Shown: positions 8,003-16,415 of the stretch, in pieces
How positions within the stretch are numbered: the first letter of the stretch is position 1
Layout of the letters: every line of letters begins with the position of its first letter
Notes under the pieces: generated by a model
The model's database searches: none
What the model was told of the DNA's origin: nothing
What the model saw: the letters and a program-made list of their open reading frames with translations, nothing else
Assembly (NCBI RefSeq): GCF_002733955.1
Contig: NZ_NVXQ01000027.1
Span: 1 to 64,000, forward strand
Direction of reading: 5' to 3'
From: Hoeflea sp.
GTDB lineage: Bacteria; Pseudomonadota; Alphaproteobacteria; Rhizobiales; Rhizobiaceae
DNA: 64,000 nucleotides
Translations under genes and position numbers: made by a program

Positions 8003-8701
8003 TTAAGTCTTTGCGAGCAGCGTGCGCGCACCGCTTTGCGAAGCGATGATGGCTGCATCTGCCATATTGAGAAACAACCCGTGTTCGACCACACCGGGGA
8101 TGGCGACGAGCCCGTTTGCCAGCGCTTCTGCATCCGGAATGCGGCCAAAAGATGCATCGAGAATGAAATGGCCGCCGTCGGTCAGATAGGGCCCGTCCTT
8201 GTCAGGACGCTGCACGATCTCCCCTGACAGCCCGAGCCGCGAAGCCAGACGCTCAACCGCAATCCGGGTCGCTGCCAGCCCGAACGGCGCGATCTCGATC
8301 GGAAGCGGGAATTGTCCCAGCGTCTCAACCAGCTTGGTCTCGTCGGCAATCACGATCATCCGCGCCGAAGCCGAGGCCACGATCTTTTCACGCAGCAGCG
8401 CGCCGCCGCCGCCCTTGATCAGCCCAAGCGCGCTGTCGACCTCGTCGGCGCCGTCGATCGTCAGGTCGAGTTCCGGCAGATCATCGAGCGAGTAGAGCGG
8501 CACGCCAAGCTCGACGCACAGCCGCGCCGTGCGCTCGGATGTGGGAACGCCCTGGACATTGAAACCCTCCGCAACCTTCTCCGCCAGCAAGCGGACGAAT
8601 TCATCGGCGGTGGAGCCGGTTCCGATACCGAGCCGCATGCCGTCCTCGACATGTTCGAGGGCCGCCTGTGCGGCTGCGATCTTGAGTTCCCGGGCGTCCA
8701 T
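8003..8701 (-). CDS. rpiA: Ribose-5-phosphate isomerase A
   Basis: Interconverts ribose 5-phosphate and ribulose 5-phosphate in the pentose phosphate pathway. At 232 residues it is of normal length. Signature elements are the phosphate loop '[11 protein letters not shown]', the active-site '[11 protein letters not shown]', and '[12 protein letters not shown]' with its catalytic acid/base neighbourhood. The 18-base gap to the DUF2059 gene points to an operon. The gph gene is divergent on the other side. Confidence 0.95.
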   Translation of the reverse strand: MDARELKIAAAQAALEHVEDGMRLGIGTGSTADEFVRLLAEKVAEGFNVQGVPTSERTARLCVELGVPLYSLDDLPELDLTIDGADEVDSALGLIKGGGGALLREKIVASASARMIVIADETKLVETLGQFPLPIEIAPFGLAATRIAVERLASRLGLSGEIVQRPDKDGPYLTDGGHFILDASFGRIPDAEALANGLVAIPGVVEHGLFLNMADAAIIASQSGARTLLAKT

Positions 8702-8960
8702 GCCACTCTGCCATAGTTGTTGATACTGGCCCGCCTGTTAGCATGGAAGCCAGACGAGGCAAAGCCCGAGATGCGAACAGATGCTCCCGCCCTGGCCTGC
8801 ATGCGATAGCGGCAAGACACGCTTAAAGCCGATTGGCACGGATCACGCGGCAGTGCCCAAGCAATCGCAATTGCCAAGCCTGCCGCAACCTTGTTACACC
8901 GGCTCCGCGCCAGCCCGTCCGGGCCGTCCGCGCCAACAGTTCAAATCTGCCGGAGCCCGC

Positions 8961-9650
8961 ATGACCTCTCCCCTGGTAATCTTCGACCTCGACGGAACGC
9001 TGATCGACACCGCGCCCGACCTGATGGCCAGCCTCAACCATGTGATGGATCTCAACGGCCTCGAGCATGTCACCTTCGACGACATGACCTGGCTCGTCGG
9101 CCAGGGCGCCAAGGTGATGATCGAACGGGCCTGGGCGCTGCACAATCATCCTTCTTCGCCAGACCAGCTTCAGAGCGCCTTCGAGGCCTTTCTGATCCAC
9201 TACGCCGCCGGCATGCCAGGCAAGTCGGCGCCCTACCCCGGCCTGCTGGCAGCACTTGACCGGCTCGACGCGGCAGGCATGCAGCTCGCCGTCTGCACCA
9301 ACAAGAGCGAGCAGCTGGCGCTGCAGCTGCTTGATTGCCTCGATCTCACCGGCCGTTTCGCCGCGATCACCGGCGGCGATACGTTTGAAGTGAAAAAGCC
9401 GCATGGCGACCATATCCTGCGCACCATCGACAAGGCCGGCGGTGAGCCCGACAATGCGGTGATGATCGGCGACAGCATCAACGACATCCTGGCGGCGCAG
9501 AATGCCTCGGTCCCGGCCATCGGCGTGCCCTTCGGCTATTCCGACAAGCCGGTCGAAAGCTTCAATCCCGACATTGTCATCGACCATTTTGACAAGCTTG
9601 ATGCCGCGCTGATCGAAAGGCTGATCGCCGCCCGCATCCCGGCAGCCTGA
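8961..9650 (+). CDS. gph: HAD hydrolase, phosphoglycolate-phosphatase type
   Basis: A 229-residue HAD-superfamily phosphatase. Motif I is 'FDLDGTLIDT' (D9 nucleophile, D11), motif II 'VCTNKS', and motif III 'KKPHGDHIL' followed by 'MIGDSINDI'. The cap domain (about residues 15-90) is the Gph type. Clearing 2-phosphoglycolate from DNA repair is the family role, but substrate ranges are broad. The in-frame ORF extends upstream to 8781, but the Asp motif begins directly after the ATG at 8961. It diverges from rpiA. Confidence 0.88.
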   Translation: MTSPLVIFDLDGTLIDTAPDLMASLNHVMDLNGLEHVTFDDMTWLVGQGAKVMIERAWALHNHPSSPDQLQSAFEAFLIHYAAGMPGKSAPYPGLLAALDRLDAAGMQLAVCTNKSEQLALQLLDCLDLTGRFAAITGGDTFEVKKPHGDHILRTIDKAGGEPDNAVMIGDSINDILAAQNASVPAIGVPFGYSDKPVESFNPDIVIDHFDKLDAALIERLIAARIPAA

Positions 9651-9768
9651 ACCGGCGATCCGCTGACCGGAAAAACCGGCCTGCCCGCAGAACTCGCGCT
9701 TGACCTTTGCACGGCGGACCGCTTATACCGCCGCAGACCGTACGGACCGCCACAGGCGGCCACGCGAC

Positions 9769-9843
9769 GGGCGCGTAGCTCAGCGGGAGAGCACTGCCTT
9801 CACACGGCAGGGGTCACAGGTTCAATCCCTGTCGCGCCCACCA
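9769..9843 (+). tRNA. tRNA-Val (anticodon CAC)
   Basis: A complete cloverleaf. The acceptor stem GGGCGCG (9769-9775) pairs with CGCGCCC (9833-9839). The anticodon arm CTGCC-TTCACAC-GGCAG gives anticodon CAC, which reads GTG valine codons. The T arm is ACAGG-TTCAATC-CCTGT. The discriminator A is followed by an encoded CCA (9841-9843). No integrase or attachment-site duplication is seen next to it. Confidence 0.97.
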
Positions 9844-9888
9844 TTTCTTAACAAAGATCTATGCCGGACAGGCCTTCGGGCCAAGCAC

Positions 9889-11244
9889 TCAATCAGCCAG
9901 CCGGTCCTCGATGATCTGCGCGGCGTTCAGGCCGCTCAGATAGGCGCCGTGAACGGTGGCGTGATACTCGAAGCCGGTATGTTCACCCGCGAGCAGGATC
10001 GTGTCGGCGACGGGTTTCGCCAGGTCGTCGTAGTGCTCCGGTTTCGAACCGACAGCACTGTAGGAATAGGCACCGCGGCTATTGGGATTGGTAGACCAGC
10101 GCGTTGCCAGATACCCGGACGGCTCGGGTGCCTCTGCCCCGAACATGGTGCGCACGGCCTGCATGCAGTCGGCAACCATGTCCTGATCGCTCATCGCCTC
10201 GGCTTTTTCCGCGTAGCCGCCAACGCAGAGCCCGAGCAGGATGTTTTCCTCGCTGAAGGTGCGGTAATTGAGAAAGTAGTTCCAGCGTCCGCGCGTTTCG
10301 GTCATCAGGCCGAAATACTGCACGCCTTCGGGCCAGAACACCTCGTCGAACTTCAGCGCCAGCTTGGTCACATTGCCCATGCCGATCTTATCGATGCCGC
10401 GGCGATGGCTTTTTGGCAGCGGCGGATCAAATTCGATGTCCCCGGCCTTGAGCACGCCCAAGGGAACGGTGCAGATGACGAAGCTGGATTCGAAGTCGCC
10501 CTTATCGGTGGAGACCAGCGCGCCGTCGCCCTTTTCATAGGCGATGGATGTCACCCGGGTGTTCAGTCGGATATCAAGGTCGCCGGCCATCTGCTTGATG
10601 ATTGCGTCATACCCATTGGGCAGGACCACGTCCTCTCCGGGATAAACGCCGTCTTCATCGAAATAGTAGGCCGAGAGCTTGTCGATCGGCCCGCCGGTCG
10701 AAAACTCCGTATAGGCCGAGCTCATCCAGTCGATCATCGGATCCGAACCGAGTTTCCCGCCCATCCGGGCCATCGCTCTGGACAGGGCCTGGTCGGCGTC
10801 GAACTCGTCGTCAATCGCTGCATAAAGATCTTCCAGACGTTTGTAGCCCGCCTCGATGTCATCGGTTGAGACAGCATCGCCATTGGCCGCGAAAACACGG
10901 TAGTTCTCATCGTCGGTAACGAACGGCTTCGCCTCGGCGGCGTCTGCCAGTTCCGAAATCGGGTTGCCCTCCGGCCCGTGAATCCAGCCCGCCCCCACTT
11001 CGAACGGCGCGCCAAGCGACCAGTCGGTCTTGATCCGGCCTCCCGGCGCGCTGTCTACCTCAAGCACGATCGTTTCATAGCCCAGCTCCACCAGCCGCCG
11101 GGCAGCCGCCAGCCCTGCAATGCCCGCGCCAATGACGATGACATCCACATCGGCAATGCTCGCCTTCGCGCGGCGCGGCAAGAGCCCCGGCAAGGCCACC
11201 GTGCTGGCAAGTCCTGCCTTGAGAAGGCGGCGACGTGTGATCAT
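9889..11244 (-). CDS. Tat-exported flavin monoamine oxidase
   Basis: A 451-residue FAD-dependent amine oxidase. The N-terminus 'MITRRRLLKAGLAS' is a twin-arginine signal, so the enzyme is exported folded. The FAD Rossmann motif 'VIVIGAGIAGLAAARRL' follows at about residue 36. The C-terminal flavin-binding segment is 'LLAGEHTGFEYHATVHGAYLSG', typical of monoamine and polyamine oxidases. The product oxidises an amine to an aldehyde, ammonia and hydrogen peroxide; the substrate is not determined. The start at 11244 is fixed by the Tat motif and AGGGAA upstream. A hexanucleotide tandem repeat lies 19-45 bases before the start. Confidence 0.88.
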   Translation of the reverse strand: MITRRRLLKAGLASTVALPGLLPRRAKASIADVDVIVIGAGIAGLAAARRLVELGYETIVLEVDSAPGGRIKTDWSLGAPFEVGAGWIHGPEGNPISELADAAEAKPFVTDDENYRVFAANGDAVSTDDIEAGYKRLEDLYAAIDDEFDADQALSRAMARMGGKLGSDPMIDWMSSAYTEFSTGGPIDKLSAYYFDEDGVYPGEDVVLPNGYDAIIKQMAGDLDIRLNTRVTSIAYEKGDGALVSTDKGDFESSFVICTVPLGVLKAGDIEFDPPLPKSHRRGIDKIGMGNVTKLALKFDEVFWPEGVQYFGLMTETRGRWNYFLNYRTFSEENILLGLCVGGYAEKAEAMSDQDMVADCMQAVRTMFGAEAPEPSGYLATRWSTNPNSRGAYSYSAVGSKPEHYDDLAKPVADTILLAGEHTGFEYHATVHGAYLSGLNAAQIIEDRLAD

Positions 11245-11262
11245 GAAGGTGTTCCCTGGATT

Positions 11263-11289
11263 GGCATGGGCATGGGCATGGGCATGGGC
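11263..11289. repeat. Hexanucleotide tandem repeat (GGCATG, about 4.5 copies)
   Basis: Four perfect GGCATG units and a partial fifth lie between the likely promoter and the ribosome-binding site of the amine oxidase gene, at about -19 to -45 from its ATG. Slippage would change promoter-to-RBS spacing by steps of 6. Confidence 0.9.
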
Positions 11290-11697
11290 TAACGATGCTA
11301 GCCCGGAACACGGTTCATGAACAGGAGCACAAGCGCCGGCCATCCCAACCCTTGCGGCCTCCGGCGGACGGGGCCGACAGCCGGCCGGGCTCTTGACTTG
11401 CCAGCCTGTCCCATTGGCGCCGGCGGCCTGACGGTCCAACTGCCGGGTTGCCTCGTTTGGGTGCGCGTCCGGATATGGCGGCATCAAAGCCCTTACAAAA
11501 TCACCATCCAGTTCCCACTTGTGTGGCACACCCGTGTAACTTGATCAGGCTCAATGAAGGCTTCGGCCGGCAATGCGAATATCAACCGGTCGGCGCTGCT
11601 GGTCCCGGTGGGCCGCAACCGGAAAATTGGTGCCTGCGTCATGACCGGGTTTGAAGAATGACATCACGGATTGCCGTTCACGAATGGAGCGAACCGA

Positions 11698-12645
11698 ATG
11701 AAAAACCCCTACGAGGTTCTCGGCCTCAAGAACAAGGCGAGTGATCAGGAGATCAAGCTCGCCTTCAAGAAACTTGCGAAGAAATATCATCCTGACCTGC
11801 ATCCGGACGACAAGCAGGCCGAAGCCAGGTTCAAGGACATTTCGGCCGCGCACGAGTTTCTCAGGGACAAGGACCGGCGACGGCGTTTCGATGCCGGCGA
11901 GATCGACGCGTCCGGGGCCGAAAGACACCAGCAGCAATATTACCGCGATTACGCCGGCCCGTCCCAGTCCGGCTTCCACGCCGGTCAGGACGGGTTTGCC
12001 AGCAACGACGACCTCGAGGATTTCCTCGCCCGCGCTTTCGGCGGCATGGGCGCCGGAATGGGCGGCATGGGTGGCAGGCGCAGCAGCGGCGGGGCCGGCA
12101 TGAAGGCGCCGGGCCAGGACGTCAACTACACGCTGCGCGTTTCCTTCCTTGACGCCGCCCGGGGTGGCGTCAACACGCTGCAGCTGCCCGATGGCAAGAC
12201 GCTCAAGGTAACGATCCCCGAAGGCGCCGAGGACCGCCAGACCTTGCGGCTGAAAGGCCAGGGCATGCCCGGTTTCGGCGGTGGTCCGGCCGGCGACGCC
12301 TATATCGAACTGCATGTCCAGCCCGACACGCATTTCACCCGCAAGGATGACAACATCCACCTCGAGGTCCCCGTCACCCTGAAGGAGGCGGCGCTGGGCG
12401 CAAAGATCGAGGTGCCGACGCTGACCGGCCATGTCAGCCTGGCGGTGCCGAAGGGATCCAACACCGGCGCCAAGCTGCGGCTCAAGGATCGCGGCATACG
12501 CAACCGCAAGACCGGGCAGAAAGGCCACCTTTACGTGACCTTGAAAGTGGTGCTGCCCGAAGGTGACGAACCGGAGCTGACGGCCTTCCTGGAAGGCTGG
12601 ACGCCCCGCCATGCGCAAAATCCTCGCAAGGAGATGCTGTCATGA
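11698..12645 (+). CDS. cbpA: CbpA-type DnaJ-class co-chaperone
   Basis: A 315-residue J-domain protein. The N-terminal J domain has 'YHPDLHPD' with the HPD tripeptide at residues 31-33. A Gly-rich linker ('FGGMGAGMGGMGGRR') and the two C-terminal beta domains of DnaJ follow. The zinc-finger domain of DnaJ is absent, which defines CbpA/type II. It stimulates DnaK ATPase and can bind DNA in the E. coli counterpart. The ATG at 11698 is chosen because it begins the J domain. It overlaps cbpM by ATGA. Confidence 0.92.
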   Translation: MKNPYEVLGLKNKASDQEIKLAFKKLAKKYHPDLHPDDKQAEARFKDISAAHEFLRDKDRRRRFDAGEIDASGAERHQQQYYRDYAGPSQSGFHAGQDGFASNDDLEDFLARAFGGMGAGMGGMGGRRSSGGAGMKAPGQDVNYTLRVSFLDAARGGVNTLQLPDGKTLKVTIPEGAEDRQTLRLKGQGMPGFGGGPAGDAYIELHVQPDTHFTRKDDNIHLEVPVTLKEAALGAKIEVPTLTGHVSLAVPKGSNTGAKLRLKDRGIRNRKTGQKGHLYVTLKVVLPEGDEPELTAFLEGWTPRHAQNPRKEMLS

Positions 12646-12980
12646 AAAACCTGGACGAAGTCATCACCCTGATACCCGAACTGCACCGGGACGATCTCGA
12701 CCGCTGGATCCGCGACGCGCTCATCGAAGCGGCTCAGGAAAGCGGCATCCCGACCTTCAGCGAAACCCAGTTCGCACGTGTCCGGCTGATCTGCACCCTG
12801 CGTTACGACATGGACGTGGAGGAAGAAACGCTGCCGGTGGTGCTCGATCTGCTGGACCAGCTGCACGACACGCGGGCACGGCTGCACACGCTCAGCCAGG
12901 CCGTGCTGGCACAGGACGAAGAAGTCAGGGCCGCGGTTCTCGACATCGTCACCGAAGCCCGGCGCCGGCGCCGGGGCTGA
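12642..12980 (+). CDS. cbpM: CbpM-like modulator of CbpA
   Basis: A 112-residue protein with a MerR-like helix-turn-helix layout ('TFSETQFARVRLICTLRYDMDVEEETLPVVLDLLDQLHDTRARLHTL'). This matches the CbpM chaperone-modulator family, which binds the J domain of CbpA and inhibits it. It overlaps the cbpA stop codon by 4 bases, so the two are translationally coupled. The C-terminus ends in a basic tail. Confidence 0.85.
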   Translation: MKNLDEVITLIPELHRDDLDRWIRDALIEAAQESGIPTFSETQFARVRLICTLRYDMDVEEETLPVVLDLLDQLHDTRARLHTLSQAVLAQDEEVRAAVLDIVTEARRRRRG

Positions 12981-12997
12981 ACCATTCAAAAAGCCGC

Positions 12998-13035
12998 CTG
13001 CCCCGAAACTGCCGGTGAACAGGCAGACGGGGCAG
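12998..13035 (-). terminator. Terminator between cbpM and the DsrE-like gene
   Basis: CTGCCCCG (12998-13005) pairs with CGGGGCAG (13028-13035), and an inner stem CTGCC/GGCAG extends it. On the minus strand it is followed by GGCGGCTTTTTG, suiting the DsrE-like gene. It may also stop the convergent cbpM transcript. Confidence 0.6.
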
Positions 13036-13060
13036 ACGGGTCATGGACGACGCCGGCCGG

Positions 13061-13504
13061 TTATGGACGGACGATGGTGTAGCCCTGCTCATTGAGCTCG
13101 ATGATCGAGACAACGCCGGCCGGAACCACCTCGGCAAACTCGAAGATCGGCACGTCCTTGCCGGATTTCTTCGCCATCGCCTCGCGGGTGTTGTTGCAGG
13201 CCTGAAACGCGACATTCGGCATGCTGGCGGAAAAATTGCTGATCCGCTCCGAAACCGGCGACGTGTCCGGTCTGAGCATGTGCAGCCCGGCATTGAAGGC
13301 GACGACCTTGATGTCGACTTCCTCACCCTTTTCCGAATACAGCCGCGACACGTTCGCAGCCACATTCAGCACCGTGTTCATCTTCTGCGGGTCATTGTCG
13401 CTGATCTGCAGCACCAGCTTGTGATCGGCCGCCCCGGCGATCGACGGCATCGCCATCAGGGCAACCGCAAACAGCGCCACCATCATGTGTCCAAGATACT
13501 TCAT
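13061..13504 (-). CDS. Exported DsrE-family protein
   Basis: A 147-residue protein with a clear signal peptide ('MMVALFAVALMAMPSIAGAADH', cleavage after AGAA) and a single DsrE-like domain ('HKLVLQISDNDPQKMNTVLNVAANV...VAFNAGLHML...VAFQACNNTREAM'). One conserved cysteine (in 'FQACNNT') is retained where DsrE-type sulfur carriers have theirs. Exported DsrE proteins are common in Proteobacteria, but their function is poorly known. The start at 13504 is supported by the strong GGGAGGAATGAG site. Confidence 0.82.
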   Translation of the reverse strand: MKYLGHMMVALFAVALMAMPSIAGAADHKLVLQISDNDPQKMNTVLNVAANVSRLYSEKGEEVDIKVVAFNAGLHMLRPDTSPVSERISNFSASMPNVAFQACNNTREAMAKKSGKDVPIFEFAEVVPAGVVSIIELNEQGYTIVRP

Positions 13505-13919
13505 CTCATTCCTCCCTTGCCAATCAAATTCACACATTCAGATTAGATGATATAAATTCGACCGCAATCGATTTTCGGTAACATCCGTCAACGTCATCCG
13601 GCTGGCGGCTGCCACATCATTTCACTTCGGCCATGATGTGTCGTGAAGAGCCGTTGCGCGGGCCACTGCCGGTTGCGAAACGGGTTTCGAACTTTTCACC
13701 TTTCCTTAAACCAATCTTGCTAGCTTGCGGCTGTGAGATTCCTTTCCGGGGAAGCATGATGCGTTCTCGCTCCGCCATTCAGATCAGTCCAGATCCAGGC
13801 ATGTTGGAAGACCGGTTCCGACCGCGCGTGCACGTCTCCGCCTGCCCTTCACCGGGCGCGTCTCGTCACTGCGAAGTCAACCGCAACAAACTGTTTGTAA
13901 TCGCGTAAGGAGTTTCGTC
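13505..13919. other. Intergenic region with no recognised gene
   Basis: A gap of about 415 bases between divergent genes. Its left end holds the DsrE-gene ribosome-binding site and AT-rich promoter-like sequence near 13540-13560. A short open frame around 13756-13908 lacks good coding character, and I do not call it. A TAAGGAG site at its right end serves the GTG start at 13920. Confidence 0.6.
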
Positions 13920-14474
13920 GTGGCTGCCCAGAAATCAGACAAAAGCAAAGCCCAGAGCAACAAAGGCGGCATCATGGGCATGCTGTCAAAGGTCTTTGGC
14001 GTCGGCGCCATCACGCTGGGCGCCTTGTTCTTTGCTGCCATGTTCGATGTCGGCAATGCCGGCCTGATCCACACCCTTGCCGGCTCTGCCATCGTGCTCG
14101 TGCCATTGTTCGCCCTGTTTGCCATTGCCGCCATGTTCATGTCGCCGAAATCCGGCGCCGATCTGGACGAGATGGCAGCCCAGGTTACAGCACTCACCGA
14201 ATCCAAGTCCAAGATGACCTCGCAGATCCTGACCTTGCAGAACCAGATGGATGCAATGAGCGGCCAGGACGTCGAAGCCCTGAAAGCCAAGAACCAGGAA
14301 CTTCAGGAGCAGCTCGACGCCATTCACCAGGCCGAGCGCGAGAAGATCGACGGCGAATTCGACACGCTGCGTCAGCGCAACGAAGAGCTGGAAGCGCAGA
14401 TCAAGCAATGGGCGCTCGAGACGGTTTCCAAGAGCGTCGCGGGCGAAAAACCCGCCGCAGCAAAGGCCGCCTGA
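13920..14474 (+). CDS. Membrane-anchored coiled-coil protein of unknown function
   Basis: A 184-residue protein starting at GTG with AAGGAG seven bases upstream. Two hydrophobic segments (about residues 20-45 and 52-75, 'VFGVGAITLGALFFAAMF' and 'GSAIVLVPLFALFAIAAMF') anchor it in the membrane. A long, Gln/Glu-rich coiled coil follows (about residues 82-165: 'MTSQILTLQNQMDAM', 'LKAKNQELQEQLDAIHQAE', 'LRQRNEELEAQIKQW'). The tail is Ala/Lys-rich. The layout suggests an inner-membrane scaffold. I do not recognise a named family. Confidence 0.75.
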   Translation: MAAQKSDKSKAQSNKGGIMGMLSKVFGVGAITLGALFFAAMFDVGNAGLIHTLAGSAIVLVPLFALFAIAAMFMSPKSGADLDEMAAQVTALTESKSKMTSQILTLQNQMDAMSGQDVEALKAKNQELQEQLDAIHQAEREKIDGEFDTLRQRNEELEAQIKQWALETVSKSVAGEKPAAAKAA

Positions 14475-14530
14475 CCGGCTCGCCGCCGCGACCGGTTACA
14501 GCCAAAGTTCCAAGGTGTTTTCAGCGCCTC

Positions 14531-14565
14531 CCGCCTCCGGCCAGCATTGCTGCCGGGGGCGGTTT
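14531..14565 (+). terminator. Terminator after the coiled-coil protein gene
   Basis: An 11-base-pair stem (14531-14541 with 14552-14562, one G-T pair) and 10-base loop, followed by TTT. It lies between convergent genes, 15 bases from the iolG stop codon, and may act on both strands. Confidence 0.65.
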
Positions 14566-14579
14566 CCTATCAGGCGGGA

Positions 14580-15569
14580 TCACCCGGGCTCAACCGGCGC
14601 ACCGGTTTCAAGCGATTTTGCCGCTGCGTCTGCGATCAGCTGCGCAGCCAGGCCGTCACGAATGCCGGGCGTCGGCGCGCTCCCGGTGCTCAGGCAGCCG
14701 ATGAAGTGTTGCATTTCAGCCAGATAGGCTCCGGCATAGCGCTCCAGAAAGAAATGCTGCGCCGGCGCCGAGCGAAAGCCTGAACCATTGGCGATCTCGA
14801 CATTGTTCTCGCGGATATTCTCGGCCTTCAGCAGACCCAGCGAGCCGTGCACTTCGGCGCGCTGATCATAGCCATAGCTGGCGCGACGCGAATTGGAGAT
14901 CTGGCAGATCTTGCCAGATGCCGTGGTCAGCACCGCTACGGCCGTGTCGACATCGCTAACCTCGCCGATTGCCGGATCGACCAGCGCCGAGCCGGTGGCG
15001 TAGACCCGGACGATCTCCTCGCCGAGCAGAAACCGCGCCATGTCGAAATCATGGATCATCATGTCGCGAAACAGCCCGCCGGAACTCTTGATATAGGAGA
15101 CTGGCGGCGGAGAAGGATCGCGCGACAGGATGGTGACCAGCTCGACGTCACCGATCTCGCCGGCGGCAATCCGCGCCCGGATGCCCGCGAAGCCCGGATC
15201 GAAACGACGATTGAACCCGGTCAGGAACGGCACACCAGCTGTTTCCACGGTGGTGATGCACTCGCGGATCCGGTCGGCCGACATGTCGACCGGCTTTTCG
15301 CAGAAGATCCCCTTGCCGGCTTTGGCACTGGCCTGGATCAGGTCGTAATGCGTGTCCGTCGGCGTGCCGATCACCACCGCGTCAATCTCCGGGCTGGCGA
15401 TCATCTCCTCGGCGCTCATCACGCTGGCGCCAGTTTTGGCGGCAAGCGCATTGGCGGCGTCCGGAAAAGCGTCCGTCACCGCCGCCACGCGCGCGCCGTC
15501 AACCATGAACAGGCTGCGGGCATGGACCTGGCCGATGCGGCCGCAACCGAGGATTCCGATCTTCAACAT
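14580..15569 (-). CDS. iolG: Inositol 2-dehydrogenase (Gfo/Idh/MocA family)
   Basis: A 329-residue NAD-dependent dehydrogenase expected to oxidise myo-inositol to scyllo-inosose, the first step of the pathway. The N-terminal Rossmann motif is 'GILGCGRIGQVHARSL', the family 'EKP' lysine is K92 in 'FCEKPVD', and the active-site helix contains 'DMMIHDFDMARF' (D-x3-H type). It is the last gene of the iolD-phyH-iolC-iolB-aldolase-iolG operon, 3 bases after the aldolase gene. The position in the iol operon makes iolG the best name among the three Idh-type genes here. Confidence 0.9.
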   Translation of the reverse strand: MLKIGILGCGRIGQVHARSLFMVDGARVAAVTDAFPDAANALAAKTGASVMSAEEMIASPEIDAVVIGTPTDTHYDLIQASAKAGKGIFCEKPVDMSADRIRECITTVETAGVPFLTGFNRRFDPGFAGIRARIAAGEIGDVELVTILSRDPSPPPVSYIKSSGGLFRDMMIHDFDMARFLLGEEIVRVYATGSALVDPAIGEVSDVDTAVAVLTTASGKICQISNSRRASYGYDQRAEVHGSLGLLKAENIRENNVEIANGSGFRSAPAQHFFLERYAGAYLAEMQHFIGCLSTGSAPTPGIRDGLAAQLIADAAAKSLETGAPVEPG

Positions 15570-15572
15570 GTC

Positions 15573-16415
15573 TCAGGCTTTCTGTTGCGATGCGCCAAAC
15601 GCGCGGATGACGGTGCGGGCGGCAGCCATCACCGGGTCGTGGGTTTCCTTCAGGATCGTCACCCGGTCAAAGCGCTCCGGATCGCGATTGACCGCTTCGC
15701 GCAGCGCCGCGCCAAAAGCCATGCGAAGCTCGGTGCCGATATTGAACTTGCAGATGCTCGATCCCGTTGCCAGTGCCATGCGCTGCGCCAGCGGAACGCC
15801 GGAACCACCGTGAATGACCAGCGGCACAGTCGTGATCGCCTCGATGGCCCTGATCCGCGGCTCGTCCAGCCCGCCCTGCTTGTCCTGCTGCAGATGCACA
15901 TTGCCGACCGAGATCGCCATGGCGTCAACCCCGGTCTCGCGCGCAAATTTTGCCGCTTCCTCGGGATCGGTGCCGGCCGAGTTCTCGCCGCCGGAATAAC
16001 CGACAAACCCGATCTCGCCCTCGCAGGAAATGCCGGCCTTGTGCGCCATCTCGGCGATGGCCGCGGTCTCCTCGATGTTCTGGGACAACTCCTTGCGCGA
16101 ACCGTCGAACATCAGCGAGGTAAAGCCGCTGTCGAGCGCTTCCTTGCACTCGTCGAAGGTGTAGCCATGATCGAGATGGGCAACGACCGGCACGCTGGCA
16201 TTCTCGGCCAGATGGCGAAACATCTTGCCCAGCACCGGCAACGGCGTGTGCGCCCGGCAGGATGGCCCCGCCTGCAGGATCACCGGCGCGCCTTCGGCCT
16301 CCGCGGCTGCCACATAGGCGCGCATGTCCTCCCAGCCCAGCGTCACCAGGCCCGCGACCGCATAGCCGTTTTTCAGCGCCGGCTGCAGCACGTCGGCAAG
16401 CGTGGCGACACTCAT
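15573..16415 (-). CDS. Class II ketose-bisphosphate aldolase, IolJ-like
   Basis: A 280-residue zinc aldolase of the FbaA/GatY/IolJ family. The catalytic and zinc region is 'AHLDHGYTFDEC' (D82 and H83). Later elements are 'VIHGGSGVP' (zinc His and phosphate loop) and 'CKFNIGTELR'. In the iol operon the expected reaction is cleavage of 5-dehydro-2-deoxygluconate 6-phosphate to dihydroxyacetone phosphate and malonate semialdehyde, as by IolJ. Sequence alone cannot exclude fructose- or tagatose-bisphosphate activity. It overlaps the iolB stop by 4 bases (TCAT on the plus strand). Confidence 0.85.
   Translation of the reverse strand: MSVATLADVLQPALKNGYAVAGLVTLGWEDMRAYVAAAEAEGAPVILQAGPSCRAHTPLPVLGKMFRHLAENASVPVVAHLDHGYTFDECKEALDSGFTSLMFDGSRKELSQNIEETAAIAEMAHKAGISCEGEIGFVGYSGGENSAGTDPEEAAKFARETGVDAMAISVGNVHLQQDKQGGLDEPRIRAIEAITTVPLVIHGGSGVPLAQRMALATGSSICKFNIGTELRMAFGAALREAVNRDPERFDRVTILKETHDPVMAAARTVIRAFGASQQKA

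Noticed and set aside
9769..9843. tRNA-Val as a possible integration site
   Set aside because: No integrase gene and no duplicated tRNA 3' end are visible nearby.
9700..10869. A 389-residue open frame through tRNA-Val and antisense to the amine oxidase
   Set aside because: It includes the tRNA gene and is the complement of a solid coding region.
13633..13908. A 91-residue ORF in the 13.5-13.9 kb gap
   Set aside because: No family resemblance, poor start context, and no conserved pattern seen by eye.
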